From contig CAZAEW010000001.1 in the NCBI GenBank assembly GCA_964484065.1, positions 1 through 64,000 on the forward strand: a stretch of 64,000 bases of DNA, given 5' to 3'. The notes beneath the pieces were generated by a model, which ran no database searches, was not told the DNA's origin, and saw nothing but the letters and a program-made list of their open reading frames with translations. This document shows, in pieces, positions 49,991 to 59,935 of this stretch. Numbering within the stretch: the first letter of the stretch is position 1; every line of letters starts with the position of its first letter. Source of the stretch: JAEVLT01 sp964484065. GTDB lineage: Bacteria > Bacillota > Bacilli > Bacillales > Cytobacillaceae. Position numbers and translations under genes: made by a program.

Positions 49991-50010
49991 CTGAAGTGAA
50001 GATGTGCTCT

Positions 50011-50043
50011 AAAAAAAATGGATAGACAAGTGTCTATCCATTT
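50011..50043 (-). terminator. Strong terminator inside the nusA-infB-truB block
   Basis: AAATGGATAGACA (50016-50028) and TGTCTATCCATTT (50031-50043) are perfect 13-nt arms, followed by T8 on the minus strand. It ends the rimP-rbfA transcript, so truB-ribC depend on read-through or a promoter I cannot see. Confidence 0.9.
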
Positions 50044-50049
50044 ACGCTT

Positions 50050-50412
50050 TTACTCACTTTCATGCGGTTTGCTTTCTGTATGCAATTGATGAATCAAGGA
50101 TTCAATTCGATTGCCATAATCAATGGATTCATCAAATTCAAAGATAATTTCAGGTGTTTTACGCAGCCGAATCCGTTGTCCAATTTCAGAGCGGATAAAG
50201 CCCTTTGCTTTTGCAAGGCCTTTTAACGTATTCTCCTTTTGTTCATCATCACCCAATACAGAAATATAAACCTTTGCCTGTTGAAGATCTCCTGTGACTT
50301 GAACATCTGTGACCGTAACAAATCCAATTCTTGGATCTTTAATTTTCCGGCCGATAATGTCGCTCAATTCTTTTTTCATTTGTTCTCCAACACGGTTTGC
50401 CCTTAAGCTCAT
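50050..50412 (-). CDS. rbfA: Ribosome-binding factor A
   Basis: RbfA assists late maturation of the 30S subunit and 5' processing of 16S rRNA, notably in the cold. The 120-aa single KH-like domain opens with SLRANRVGEQMKKELSDIIGRKIKDP. The start follows AGGTGAATATAA spacing. It lies 18 nt after ylxP. Confidence 0.95.
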   Translation of the reverse strand: MSLRANRVGEQMKKELSDIIGRKIKDPRIGFVTVTDVQVTGDLQQAKVYISVLGDDEQKENTLKGLAKAKGFIRSEIGQRIRLRKTPEIIFEFDESIDYGNRIESLIHQLHTESKPHESE

Positions 50413-50430
50413 TTATATTCACCTCTTATT

Positions 50431-50712
50431 TTAAAGCCATTCTATGTCGGTGATCGCTCTTTCTATTTCTGGAAACGAGTCAATTAGTTTAAAAGCATTC
50501 TGCAATTCTCTCTCAGCAGAAACCTTGACAGGACCAACTGCAACAATCGCTATTTTTGTTCGCTGCCACACGTCCTGGTAGTCAACCTCGGAAACAGAAA
50601 CATTAAATTGCTGCTTTAAACGGGATAGGATCCGCTGAAGCACAGCCCTTTTTTCCTTTAGAGAATGGGCATCGTAGATGATACATTCGACTGCGGCTGA
50701 GCCGATGATCAC
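50431..50712 (-). CDS. ylxP: YlxP-like protein (DUF503)
   Basis: This 93-aa ferredoxin-like-fold protein of the DUF503 family sits between infB and rbfA, as in most Firmicutes. Its motif HSLKEKRAVLQRILSRLKQQFNVSVSEVD is diagnostic. It overlaps the infB stop by four bases. It is thought to act in ribosome maturation, from context only. Confidence 0.92.
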   Translation of the reverse strand: MIIGSAAVECIIYDAHSLKEKRAVLQRILSRLKQQFNVSVSEVDYQDVWQRTKIAIVAVGPVKVSAERELQNAFKLIDSFPEIERAITDIEWL

Positions 50713-52976
50713 TTGCGTTCCACTTCTTCCATAACATAGGCTTCAATGATGTCTCCTTCTTTTACATCATTGAAATTTTTGATGGTAATCCCGCACTCAT
50801 AGTTTTGCGCTACTTCTTTCACATCGTCCTTGAAACGCTTAAGTGCGTCGATTTCACCTTCATAAATGACTACTCCGTCTCGAATTACACGGACACCGCT
50901 GTCTCTGGTAATTTTTCCATCAGTCACGTAGGATCCAGCAATTGTTCCAATTTTTGATACTTTAAATGTTTGACGGACTTCTGCTTGACCGATAATTTTT
51001 TCTTCAAATTCAGGATCAAGCATTCCTTTCATAGCAGCTTCTATTTCTTCAATTACTTTATAAATAATCCGATGCAGACGGACATCGACTTTCTCTTCTT
51101 CTGCAGCACGTTTTGCATTGGCATCAGGGCGAACGTTAAAACCAATCACAATCGCGTTGGATGCAGCAGCAAGGCTAATATCTGATTCATTGATTGCACC
51201 GGCTGCACTGTGAATAATTTTAATGTTAACACCTTCGACTTCAATCTTTTGCAATGAAGCCGCAACTGCTTCAGCAGAACCTTGAACATCAGCTTTAATG
51301 ATCACGTTCAAGTCTTTCATTTCACCTTGTTTCATTTGTTCAAACAAGGTTTCAAGACTAACACGGGCTTGACCTCCGCGATGTACAGCGAGTGCCTGCT
51401 GTGCCCGGGCTTCTCCAACATGGCGGGCTGTTTTTTCGTCATCAAATACAACAAACCGATCTCCAGCTTGCGGCACATCATTTAGTCCTGTAATTTCAAC
51501 TGGTGTAGATGGACCCGCATCTTTCACACGGCGGCCAACATCATTTACCATCGCACGGACACGGCCATACGTATTTCCAACGACGATCGGATCGCCAATG
51601 CGAAGCGTTCCATTTTGAATTAGCAGTGTAGCAACAGGTCCGCGGCCTTTATCCAATTGAGCCTCGATTACTGTACCAACCGCATTGCGGTTAGGATTTG
51701 CTTTATATTCTTCTACTTCTCCGACAAGTAAAATCATTTCAAGAAGGTTGTCAATTCCTTCTCCGGTTTTTGCGGAAAGGGGAACAAAAATCGTGTCGCC
51801 GCCCCATGCCTCTGCAACAAGGCCGTACTCCGTCAATTCCTGCATAACACGGTCCGCGTTTGCTGCTTCTTTATCCATTTTGTTTACAGCCACAATAATC
51901 GGAACTTCAGCAGCTTTGGCATGATTGATGGCTTCGATTGTTTGCGGCATGACACCATCATCTGCAGCAACAACAAGGATCGTAATATCTGTTATTTTCG
52001 CACCGCGCGCACGCATGGTTGTAAAGGCAGCATGTCCGGGTGTATCAAGGAATGTAATTTTCTTCCCATTCTCCACTACTTGATAGGCACCGATATGCTG
52101 GGTAATCCCGCCTGCCTCACCTTCCGTTACCTTCGTATTACGAATGGAGTCAAGCAAAGTGGTTTTACCATGGTCAACGTGACCCATTATGGTTACAACA
52201 GATGGTCTTTCAACAAGATCTTCCGATGCATCCTCCGTGAAATAAACCTCAAGATCAGTTGCATCTATTTTGATTTCTTCTTCCACTTCAACACCGTATT
52301 CACCAGCTATTAATTCAATAGCATCTTTATCAAGACTTTGGTTAATTGTAGCCATTACTCCAAGCAAGAAAAGCTTCTTAATGATTTCAGAAGGCTCTCG
52401 GTGTAATTTTTTGCCAAGCTCTGCAACAGTTAAAGATTCACTAAATGTGATTTTAGCAGGTAGTTCCTTCTCCTTTTTCTTTTGCGGCTGAGCTTGCTGT
52501 ACTGGGGTATGCTGCTTTTTGTTGTTATGGTTATTGTTTCGGTTTTGCTGTCCAGGCTTATGCTTAGCTTTTCCTTTATTGAATGCTTTATTTTCTTTTG
52601 ATTGAAAATCTTGATCGTGTTTTTTGCCTTCTTTTGCCTTTGGAGGAACAACTTTTACTTTTGTTTGGACTGCAGCACTTGGTGCATCATCTTCTTCATA
52701 TGCTTTAGCAGATGATTTTGACTGTACTTGAGGCTTTGCAGCAGGATTGGTCTGCTTTGGTTTTCCATTTTGATGCTGCTGCTCTTTCTTTACCTGATTA
52801 TGTGTTTCTTTGCTAGCTTTTTTATTAAAAATCGCTTCAAGCTTCGCTAAATCAGCGTCTTCAATTGTAGCCATATGATTTGAAACTTCTACATTCATCT
52901 CTTTTAATTTTGCAATTACATCTTTACTAGAAACATTATATTTTTTTGCATATTCATAAACACGCGTTTTACCCAT
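50709..52976 (-). CDS. infB: Translation initiation factor IF-2
   Basis: IF-2 brings initiator tRNA to the 30S subunit and promotes subunit joining. The 755-aa protein has an N-terminal IF2_N helix (1-50), a low-complexity Gln/Asn/Lys-rich linker (about 55-172), a second IF2_N element, and the GTPase domain beginning with GHVDHGKT at 265-272, followed by VDTPGHAAF-type switch II (FLDTPGHAAFTTM) and NKMD. C-terminal beta barrels bind fMet-tRNA. The gene is intact and close in size to the B. subtilis 716-aa form. Confidence 0.97.
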   Translation of the reverse strand: MGKTRVYEYAKKYNVSSKDVIAKLKEMNVEVSNHMATIEDADLAKLEAIFNKKASKETHNQVKKEQQHQNGKPKQTNPAAKPQVQSKSSAKAYEEDDAPSAAVQTKVKVVPPKAKEGKKHDQDFQSKENKAFNKGKAKHKPGQQNRNNNHNNKKQHTPVQQAQPQKKKEKELPAKITFSESLTVAELGKKLHREPSEIIKKLFLLGVMATINQSLDKDAIELIAGEYGVEVEEEIKIDATDLEVYFTEDASEDLVERPSVVTIMGHVDHGKTTLLDSIRNTKVTEGEAGGITQHIGAYQVVENGKKITFLDTPGHAAFTTMRARGAKITDITILVVAADDGVMPQTIEAINHAKAAEVPIIVAVNKMDKEAANADRVMQELTEYGLVAEAWGGDTIFVPLSAKTGEGIDNLLEMILLVGEVEEYKANPNRNAVGTVIEAQLDKGRGPVATLLIQNGTLRIGDPIVVGNTYGRVRAMVNDVGRRVKDAGPSTPVEITGLNDVPQAGDRFVVFDDEKTARHVGEARAQQALAVHRGGQARVSLETLFEQMKQGEMKDLNVIIKADVQGSAEAVAASLQKIEVEGVNIKIIHSAAGAINESDISLAAASNAIVIGFNVRPDANAKRAAEEEKVDVRLHRIIYKVIEEIEAAMKGMLDPEFEEKIIGQAEVRQTFKVSKIGTIAGSYVTDGKITRDSGVRVIRDGVVIYEGEIDALKRFKDDVKEVAQNYECGITIKNFNDVKEGDIIEAYVMEEVERK

Positions 52977-52995
52977 TCTTTCACCCCCGCTAGAA

Positions 52996-53298
52996 TTAAT
53001 CGAGCAACATTACCAGTTTATTGGCAAACCCATCATCCATAACAGCTACCACAACGCGGGCTTCTTTTCCAATCGCTTTTCCTAAAAGAAAACGATCTTC
53101 AACAATTTTATATGGAACTTGATACGATTGACACTTATCCATAATTTTTTTTGTTGTATTCACAGATGCATCTGCCGATAATAAAATGAGCTTTGCTTTT
53201 CCGTTTCGGATTTCCTTCACGGTCAGCTCCTCACCGGAAATAATCTTTCGTGCCCGATTAGCCAAACCAAGCAATGACATCCATTGATTTGATTTCAT
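52996..53298 (-). CDS. ylxQ: YlxQ, L7Ae-family K-turn RNA-binding protein
   Basis: The 100-aa protein has the L7Ae/L30e fold, with GLANRARKIISGEE near the N-terminus and LILLSADASVNTTKKI in the core. B. subtilis YlxQ and YbxF bind kink-turn RNAs. It lies between ylxR and infB, 6 nt after ylxR. AAGGAG is 12 nt from the ATG, slightly long. Confidence 0.92.
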   Translation of the reverse strand: MKSNQWMSLLGLANRARKIISGEELTVKEIRNGKAKLILLSADASVNTTKKIMDKCQSYQVPYKIVEDRFLLGKAIGKEARVVVAVMDDGFANKLVMLLD

Positions 53299-53304
53299 TG
53301 GATA

Positions 53305-53583
53305 TCAGTTCTCCTTCTCTATTAGCTCTAAGAGCTCGTCATAAAGCTTATCATCAATCGTAACTTCTAAATGGTTCGATAAAACGTTTTTTTTCTTTGC
53401 TAAAAGGACTGCTTCTCTGTCTTTAGAAAGATACGCTCCTCTGCCGTTTTTCTTTCCAGTTAAATCAATCGAGACAATGCCTTCCTTGCTGCGAACGATG
53501 CGAACGAGTTCTTTTTTCGGTTTCATTTCACCGGTTGCCACACACTTGCGCATTGGAACTTTTTTAGGTTTGTTCACGATCAT
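53305..53583 (-). CDS. ylxR: RNase P modulator RnpM (YlxR)
   Basis: The 92-aa YlxR protein has the family motifs PMRKCVATGEMKPKKELVRIV and GRGAYLSKD. In B. subtilis this protein binds RNase P RNA and tunes tRNA processing, and was renamed RnpM. It lies 12 nt after nusA. Confidence 0.93.
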   Translation of the reverse strand: MIVNKPKKVPMRKCVATGEMKPKKELVRIVRSKEGIVSIDLTGKKNGRGAYLSKDREAVLLAKKKNVLSNHLEVTIDDKLYDELLELIEKEN

Positions 53584-53595
53584 TCACCCCATCTG

Positions 53596-54711
53596 TTATT
53601 CATCTTCTAATTCATGTTCAAAAACAGTATCATCTTCAAAAAGCTTGATCGAATCTTCACGCGGATAAATACCTATTTCACGTGCTTCTGTTTCTGATTT
53701 GATATCGATTTTCCAGCCTGTTAATTTTGCTGCTAACCGAGCGTTTTGTCCTCTTTTTCCAATTGCTAATGACAGCTGATAGTCAGGAACGACCACTGTT
53801 GTTGCTTTATCATTTTCATTCACCATTACATCCAGCACCTTTGAAGGGCTTAAAGAATTGGCAACGAAGACAACGGGATCATCTGACCATTTAACAATGT
53901 CAATTTTTTCTCCTTTTAGTTCAGTCACAACTGCCTGAACCCGGGTTCCTTTTGGTCCGACGCAGGAACCAACCGGATCGACCTCGGGATTGTCTGAATG
54001 AACGGAGATCTTTGAACGGTCTCCTGCTTCTCGTGCTACCGATTTAATTTCCACTGTTCCATCATAGATTTCAGGAACTTCAATTTCAAACAAACGTTTT
54101 AATAAACCAGGATGTGTTCTTGACACGAAAATTTGCGGTCCTTTTGTTGTTTTTTCCACTTTCGTGATAAAGACTTTAATACGATCGTGCGGCTTATACC
54201 GTTCATTGGGCATCTGTTCGTTAACAGGCAAAAGGGCTTCAATCTTACCCAGGCTGACGTAAATAAATTTAGAATCAAGCCGCTGCACGATGCCTGTCAT
54301 AATATCTTCTTCGCGATCAATAAACTCTGAATAAATAATTCCGCGTTCAGCTTCTCTTACCCTCTGGGTAACGACCTGCTTTGCCGTTTGTGCAGCAATC
54401 CGGCCAAAGTTTTTAGGTGTTACTTCCAGTTCAACCACATCTTCAACTTGATAGTTTGGATTAATCCTTTTTGCCTCATCAATCGAAATTTCCAATCTTG
54501 GATCAAAGACCTCATCGACTACTTCTTTTCTGGCAAAGACTCTCATCGAACCAGTCTGTAAATTCAAATCGATCCTTACATTTTGTGCTTGATTAAAGTT
54601 ACGGCGATATGCCGATACAAGCGCCGCCTCAATCGCATCAATCAACACATCTCTGGAAATACCTTTTTCTTTTTCCAGCAGGTTAAGAGCATCTAATAAT
54701 TCGCTGCTCAT
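53596..54711 (-). CDS. nusA: Transcription elongation/termination factor NusA
   Basis: NusA binds RNA polymerase and controls pausing, termination and antitermination. The 371-aa protein has the N-terminal polymerase-binding domain (1-125), an S1 domain (about 133-200) and two KH domains (about 230-345, SCVGPKGTRVQAVV and AIGKRGQNARLAAKL). There is no acidic repeat domain, as usual in Firmicutes. The start at 54711 (MSSELLDAL) follows AAGGGGG. Confidence 0.97.
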   Translation of the reverse strand: MSSELLDALNLLEKEKGISRDVLIDAIEAALVSAYRRNFNQAQNVRIDLNLQTGSMRVFARKEVVDEVFDPRLEISIDEAKRINPNYQVEDVVELEVTPKNFGRIAAQTAKQVVTQRVREAERGIIYSEFIDREEDIMTGIVQRLDSKFIYVSLGKIEALLPVNEQMPNERYKPHDRIKVFITKVEKTTKGPQIFVSRTHPGLLKRLFEIEVPEIYDGTVEIKSVAREAGDRSKISVHSDNPEVDPVGSCVGPKGTRVQAVVTELKGEKIDIVKWSDDPVVFVANSLSPSKVLDVMVNENDKATTVVVPDYQLSLAIGKRGQNARLAAKLTGWKIDIKSETEAREIGIYPREDSIKLFEDDTVFEHELEDE

Positions 54712-54748
54712 TGATCTAATCCCCCTTAACTTCCGATTCAATTAAATC

Positions 54749-55219
54749 TTATGAAAAGCTGACCGCCAAACGGGCACTTGCCACTTTTTCATAAGGAATT
54801 TCAAACGTTTTCTTGCGAGTTTTCATTTTCACTTCGATTGATACGATATTTCCATCAAATTTTGTTAAAATTCCTTCAAAGGTTTTTTCACCATCAATCG
54901 GCTCATAGGTTTTAACAAAAACGTTTTTACCAATCGCTTTTTCAAAATCTTTTTCCTTTTTTAAAGGCCGTTCAGCCCCAGGAGAAGATACCTCTAAAAA
55001 ATAATTATGGGGAATCGGATCAACCTCATCGAGTTTTTCGCTGAGTCTTTCACTTACAAGCCCGCATTCTTCAATATCAACGCCAAGTTCCTTATCAATG
55101 TAGATACGAAGAAACCAATCTTTGCCTTCTTTGAGATATTCAACCTCGACCAGCTCTAATCCGAGCTCTGCGATAATTGGCGCAGCCAGTTCTTCTACGA
55201 CCTCGGTCACTTTACTCAT
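54749..55219 (-). CDS. rimP: Ribosome maturation factor RimP
   Basis: RimP is needed for assembly of the 30S subunit. The 156-aa protein has the two-domain architecture with LGLELVEVEYLKEGKDWFLRIYID and VSSPGAERPLKKEKDFE. The start at 55219 follows AGGAGG; an upstream ATG adds nine residues. It heads the rimP-rbfA block, behind the promoter at 55302-55330. Confidence 0.95.
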   Translation of the reverse strand: MSKVTEVVEELAAPIIAELGLELVEVEYLKEGKDWFLRIYIDKELGVDIEECGLVSERLSEKLDEVDPIPHNYFLEVSSPGAERPLKKEKDFEKAIGKNVFVKTYEPIDGEKTFEGILTKFDGNIVSIEVKMKTRKKTFEIPYEKVASARLAVSFS

Positions 55220-55301
55220 GCTAGACCTCCTTCCGAAATTTTTCACCCATAGTTTGTACGTGGTTTAACGGGAAAATCTTTTATTGGCTTCAAGGTTTTC
55301 C

Positions 55302-55330
55302 ATCATATAAATTGTAAAAAACCATTGCAA
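55302..55330 (-). promoter_or_regulatory. Sigma-A promoter of the rimP-infB block
   Basis: TTGCAA (55325-55330), a 17-nt spacer and TATGAT (55302-55307) on the minus strand, about 80 nt before rimP. Confidence 0.65.
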
Positions 55331-55338
55331 ACAAGACA

Positions 55339-55362
55339 AAAGAGCGGGTTTCCCCACTCTTA
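55339..55362 (-). terminator. polC terminator
   Basis: AGAGTGGG and CCCGCTCT pair with one G-U pair around a stable GAAA tetraloop, extended by A-T pairs and followed by TTGTCTTG on the minus strand. Confidence 0.8.
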
Positions 55363-55467
55363 CACATCCGAGAGTATTTCTTAGTATTTCCAATAAAACT
55401 ATACCATAACCAAATAATAGTTGCAAATGAAATCATGATAAAGTCAGGGTTTACAAGCCGATTTGTA

Positions 55468-58400
55468 TTAGAATAGTGACAGCTGGTTTTGTTCAGGCAA
55501 ATCACCTAGACAGCCCTGGCTATCCAAATATTCAAGAATGGTTTTGGACACCTTTCCCCGCTGTTGAAGATCTTCTTTTGATAAAAACTCTCCAGCTTTC
55601 CTTGCCTTTACAATATTGACAGCAGCATTTGTTCCTAAACCTGGAATGGCATTAAACGGAGGAATTAAAGTGTTTCCTTCAATGATAAATTCGGCAGAAG
55701 CGGACTTATATAAATTAATTTTTTGGAAGGAATATCCTCTTTCCGTCATTTCCAGTGCGAGCTCCAGAACGGTCAATAAGCTTTTTTCTTTATTTGACGC
55801 ATCAAGACCTTTTGCGTTGATTTCAACTATTTTGGCCCGAATAGCCTCCGCTCCATTTGCCATTGCCTCTACATCAAAATCTTCAGCTCTGACTGTAAAA
55901 TAGGCTGCATAGTAAAGAAGAGGATGATGCACTTTAAAATAAGCAATTCGGACAGCCATTAAAACATAGGCTGCAGCGTGCGCCTTCGGAAACATATATT
56001 TTATTTTTTTGCAGGAATCAATATACCATTCCGGAACTTCGTTTCTCCTCATTTCAGCTTCCATTTCTTCTGTTAAACCTTTTCCTTTACGTACGGATTC
56101 CATAATTTTAAATGCAAATGAAGGCTCAAGTCCTTGGTAAATCAGATAAACCATAATGTCATCGCGGCAGCCGATCACTTCACTGAGGGTGCAAATATTT
56201 TGCTGAATCAACTCCTGCGCATTTCCCAGCCACACATCGGTCCCGTGTGATAAGCCGGATATTTGGACCAGTTCCGAGAACGTCGTCGGCTTTGTGTCCT
56301 CAAGCATCTGGCGGACAAACCGGGTTCCAAACTCAGGAATTCCAAGTGTTCCTGTTTTACACATTATTTGCTCTTCGGTTACGCCAAGAGATTCCGTTCC
56401 GCTGAATATTTTCATAACTTCCGGATCATCCGTTGGGATTGTTTTGGGATCCATTCCGCTCAAATCCTGAAGCATCCTGATGACAGTCGGGTCATCGTGT
56501 CCCAGTATATCCAGCTTCAAAACATTATCATGAATCGAATGGAAGTCAAAATGTGTTGTCCTCCATTCACTTGTTCGGTCGTCAGCGGGAAATTGAATGG
56601 GCGAAAAATCAAAAACATCCATATAATCCGGGATAACGATGATTCCCCCTGGATGCTGTCCAGTTGTCCTTTTTACCCCCGTACAGCCCGCAGCAAGCCG
56701 GTCGATTTCCGCTCCGCGGTAATGAAGGTTGTTATCCTGCTGATAGGCCTTTACATAACCATAGGCAGTTTTATCAGCAACGGTACCAATCGTTCCTGCC
56801 CTGAAGACATTATCTCCGCCGAATAGAACTTTGGTGTAGTCGTGGGCTCGCGGCTGATATTCCCCCGAGAAATTCAAGTCAATATCAGGAACCTTGTCCC
56901 CTTTAAAGCCCAGGAAAGTTTCAAAGGGAATATCATGGCCGTCTTTCTTATATTTTGCTCCGCAGTTTGGACAATCTTTATCAGGCAGATCAAAACCTGA
57001 ACCGACCGATCCATCTGCAATAAATTCGGAATGCTTGCATTCCGGACATACATAGTGCGGCGGCAATGGATTTACTTCCGTAATGTCTGACATGGTGGCA
57101 ACGAGGGAGGAACCGACAGAACCCCGTGATCCTACTAAGTAGCCATCATCAAGCGACTTTTTAACGAGCTTATGGGCGATTAAATAAATAACTGAAAATC
57201 CATTGCTGATAATACTGTTTAATTCTTTTTCCAGCCGGGCTTCAACGATTTCCGGCAATGGTTCACCATAAATTTTCCGGGCTCTCGTGTAGCTGAGCTC
57301 CCTCATTTCCTCCTCGGCCCCTTCAATTTTAGGTGTATACAAATCGTCCTTGACAGGTTTGATTTCATCAATCATATCTGCAATTTTATTTGTATTGGTT
57401 ACAACAACTTCCTTTGCTTTTTCAGCCCCTAAAAAAGAAAATTCCTTTAGCATTTCATCCGTTGTCCGGAAATGAACATCCGGCAGTTTATGGCGGTTAA
57501 GAGGGTTTGCGCCTCCTTGAGAATTAATCAAGATTTTTCGGTAGATTTTATCCGTTTCATTCAGATAGTGGACATTTCCGGTCGCAACCACCGGTAGGCC
57601 AAGTTTATCCCCAAGTTTAACGATATTGCCGATAATTTCTTCGAGCGCTTTTTCATCGCGGACAAGCTCCATTTCAATTAATGGGGCATATATCGGTTTC
57701 GGCATCACTTCCAGATAATCATAAAAACCGGCCAATGGCTCCACTTCTTCAGGAGATTTTTGCATCATTCCTTCAAAAATCTCACCTTTATCACAGGCGG
57801 AACCGACGAGAATACCTTCGCGATACTTTTGAAGTAACGATCTTGGAATTCTTGGGACACGATAAAAATACTCAATCTGGGATATGGAAACAAGCTTAAA
57901 CAAATTCTTCAAGCCATCATCGTTTTGGGCAAGCAACGTACAATGATAAGGTCTTGCCCGCTGGTAAGAGTTTCCCTTACCCATGTTGTCATTTAACTGG
58001 TCGTGGTACTCAATTCCTTTTTCCAGGGCATCTTTAAGCATTTTCAGCAACAGATACCCTGTAGCTTCAGCATCATAAATGGCCCTGTGATGCTGCGTTA
58101 ATTCGATATCGAACTTTTTCGCTAATGTATTTAAACGATGATTTTTCATCTCGGGATAAAGAAACCGGCCGAGTTCGAGCGTATCAATAACAGGATTTTT
58201 CGCTTTCTCAAAACCGATTTTTTTGTACCCTTCGTTTAGAAAGCCCATATCAAATGAGGCATTGTGGGCTACTAATACATCGTTGCCAATCCAATCATAA
58301 AATCGTTTGAAGACCTCTTCCGGGTCCGGTGCATTTTGGACCATATCATCCGTAATACCGGTTAGGTTTATTGTCGTTGCCGAGAGACGATGGTGCGGAT

Positions 58401-59793
58401 TGGCAAACGATTCAAACCGGTCGATGATTTCTCCGCCGCGAATTTTAACAGCAGCCAGTTCAATGACCGTATCATAATAAGCAGATAATCCGGTTGTTTC
58501 AACGTCAAAAACCACATACGTATCATCAGCGAGCAGACGATGTGCTTCATTATAGGCAATCGGTACTCCGTCATCCACTAAATTTGCCTCGATCCCGTAA
58601 AGGATTTTAATCTTATTTTTTTTGCCGGCGCTAAACGCCTCCGGAAATGATTGTCCAACAGCATGGTCGGTTATCGCAATTGCTTTATGCCCCCATTTTG
58701 CAGCCTGGGAAACAAGCGCAGCAACAGGCGTTACAGCATCCATTTGACTCATCGGTGTATGCAGATGCAGTTCCACCCGTTTACTGTCTTCAGGAGCCGT
58801 ATCTTTCCGGCCTGGCTGCTTTATCTCATTGACATCATTTCCTATCATAATTAAATCACGGACAAATGTATCGTTTTGGATGCTTCCCCGCACCTTTACC
58901 CACATACCTTTTTTAACATGCTGATAAAGGGCTGCATCCTCTTTATCCCGTGAAAACATTTTAACAAGAATCGAACTGGTGTAGTCGGTCATTTTAAAGG
59001 TTAACAGTGTCCGGCCGCTTCTTAGTTCCTTAATATCAACATCAAAGATATAACCTTCAATCACAATGCGTCTTTCTTCATCAACGATATCGATTAAATT
59101 ACGCAATTCGGCGTCATCTTTAATTGTGAGGCCGATTGTGAGTGGTCCCTCCACTTCAGCGCTTGCATTTTGGGCTTTTTCCGCCTCTTTCTTCGCCATT
59201 TCTACCATGGCCAGCTGAGCCCGTTCCTGATCTTCTTTTTGCTTTGCTATCATAAATTGCTCGTATTCATCGCTTTTTTCATCTGATTTTACAGCTGTAT
59301 CAATCATGATCACAGGGAATCCAAACGATTGATAAATACCGTCTATCACAGATGCGTATTTCTTTTTCAAAGCCAGGCCTTCTGTTTCATTGCGGACTGA
59401 AATCGTTACTTTATTCCCATGAACATCAGGGAATTGCTCATTTAGCAGCTTTAAAAGCGGCGGGGCAATCCCGTCAAGCTGCTGAATGGATGCATTCCAG
59501 TACTCTATAAATAATTCAGGTGTAAAGCTTTGATCGCCAACTTGTATATGATAAGAAATCGCGGCAATGTGGGAATACGCTTTTTCTAACAAAGCAGTAA
59601 AACGGGTATACACCCGAAAAGGTAAAATCTTCTCGAAGTAAAAGCGAAAATGCCATTTACGTGCCTTTTTTTCAACAACTACTTTATCCATTGCTGCGTT
59701 TTGAAAATAGACTACCTCAGCATCTTCTTTCATTTGTATTTGCTGGAGCAAGATTTGGAAAAGCTTTTTATCACCTGCGGCAAATTCGCTCAT
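55468..59793 (-). CDS. polC: DNA polymerase III alpha subunit, PolC type
   Basis: PolC is the Gram-positive replicative polymerase with its own proofreading. The 1441-aa protein has an OB fold (about 235-330), a PHP domain (from about 340, RVELHLHTPMS) split by the DEDD exonuclease (about 425-590, VVFDVETTGLS), a four-Cys zinc finger (CPECKH then CPNCGAKY, about 905-945), and the polymerase palm, fingers and C-terminal helix-hairpin-helix. The start at 59793 gives six nt from GGGAG; the preceding ATG gives only three. The length is close to the 1437-aa B. subtilis enzyme. Confidence 0.97.
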   Translation of the reverse strand: MSEFAAGDKKLFQILLQQIQMKEDAEVVYFQNAAMDKVVVEKKARKWHFRFYFEKILPFRVYTRFTALLEKAYSHIAAISYHIQVGDQSFTPELFIEYWNASIQQLDGIAPPLLKLLNEQFPDVHGNKVTISVRNETEGLALKKKYASVIDGIYQSFGFPVIMIDTAVKSDEKSDEYEQFMIAKQKEDQERAQLAMVEMAKKEAEKAQNASAEVEGPLTIGLTIKDDAELRNLIDIVDEERRIVIEGYIFDVDIKELRSGRTLLTFKMTDYTSSILVKMFSRDKEDAALYQHVKKGMWVKVRGSIQNDTFVRDLIMIGNDVNEIKQPGRKDTAPEDSKRVELHLHTPMSQMDAVTPVAALVSQAAKWGHKAIAITDHAVGQSFPEAFSAGKKNKIKILYGIEANLVDDGVPIAYNEAHRLLADDTYVVFDVETTGLSAYYDTVIELAAVKIRGGEIIDRFESFANPHHRLSATTINLTGITDDMVQNAPDPEEVFKRFYDWIGNDVLVAHNASFDMGFLNEGYKKIGFEKAKNPVIDTLELGRFLYPEMKNHRLNTLAKKFDIELTQHHRAIYDAEATGYLLLKMLKDALEKGIEYHDQLNDNMGKGNSYQRARPYHCTLLAQNDDGLKNLFKLVSISQIEYFYRVPRIPRSLLQKYREGILVGSACDKGEIFEGMMQKSPEEVEPLAGFYDYLEVMPKPIYAPLIEMELVRDEKALEEIIGNIVKLGDKLGLPVVATGNVHYLNETDKIYRKILINSQGGANPLNRHKLPDVHFRTTDEMLKEFSFLGAEKAKEVVVTNTNKIADMIDEIKPVKDDLYTPKIEGAEEEMRELSYTRARKIYGEPLPEIVEARLEKELNSIISNGFSVIYLIAHKLVKKSLDDGYLVGSRGSVGSSLVATMSDITEVNPLPPHYVCPECKHSEFIADGSVGSGFDLPDKDCPNCGAKYKKDGHDIPFETFLGFKGDKVPDIDLNFSGEYQPRAHDYTKVLFGGDNVFRAGTIGTVADKTAYGYVKAYQQDNNLHYRGAEIDRLAAGCTGVKRTTGQHPGGIIVIPDYMDVFDFSPIQFPADDRTSEWRTTHFDFHSIHDNVLKLDILGHDDPTVIRMLQDLSGMDPKTIPTDDPEVMKIFSGTESLGVTEEQIMCKTGTLGIPEFGTRFVRQMLEDTKPTTFSELVQISGLSHGTDVWLGNAQELIQQNICTLSEVIGCRDDIMVYLIYQGLEPSFAFKIMESVRKGKGLTEEMEAEMRRNEVPEWYIDSCKKIKYMFPKAHAAAYVLMAVRIAYFKVHHPLLYYAAYFTVRAEDFDVEAMANGAEAIRAKIVEINAKGLDASNKEKSLLTVLELALEMTERGYSFQKINLYKSASAEFIIEGNTLIPPFNAIPGLGTNAAVNIVKARKAGEFLSKEDLQQRGKVSKTILEYLDSQGCLGDLPEQNQLSLF

Positions 59794-59846
59794 CATTCTC
59801 TCTCCCATCTATCCAATAAATCTCTTTATATTTCATCCAAAATGTA

Positions 59847-59855
59847 ATTATAACA
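59847..59855 (-). promoter_or_regulatory. Extended -10 promoter of polC
   Basis: The minus strand reads TGTTATAAT, a perfect extended -10, about 55 nt before polC. The -35 is poor. Confidence 0.6.
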
Positions 59856-59900
59856 TATGCCCATAAGTGAAGCGGGCAAATTTCGACAGAAATAATTAAC

Positions 59901-59931
59901 AAAAAAGGGTACCAGCATATGGCACCCCTTT
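59901..59931 (-). terminator. proS terminator
   Basis: A stem of about 10 bp, with GGGTACCA pairing imperfectly with TGGCACCCC, is followed by T6 on the minus strand. Confidence 0.8.
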
Positions 59932-59935
59932 GTCT

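Noticed and set aside
56263..56826. 187-codon + strand frame opposite polC
   Set aside because: It lies wholly inside polC in antisense and lacks initiation signals; PolC is intact here.
59882..59888. Spo0A box (TGTCGAA on the minus strand) upstream of polC
   Set aside because: A 7-mer of this kind is expected several times by chance in 64 kb and no second box is nearby.
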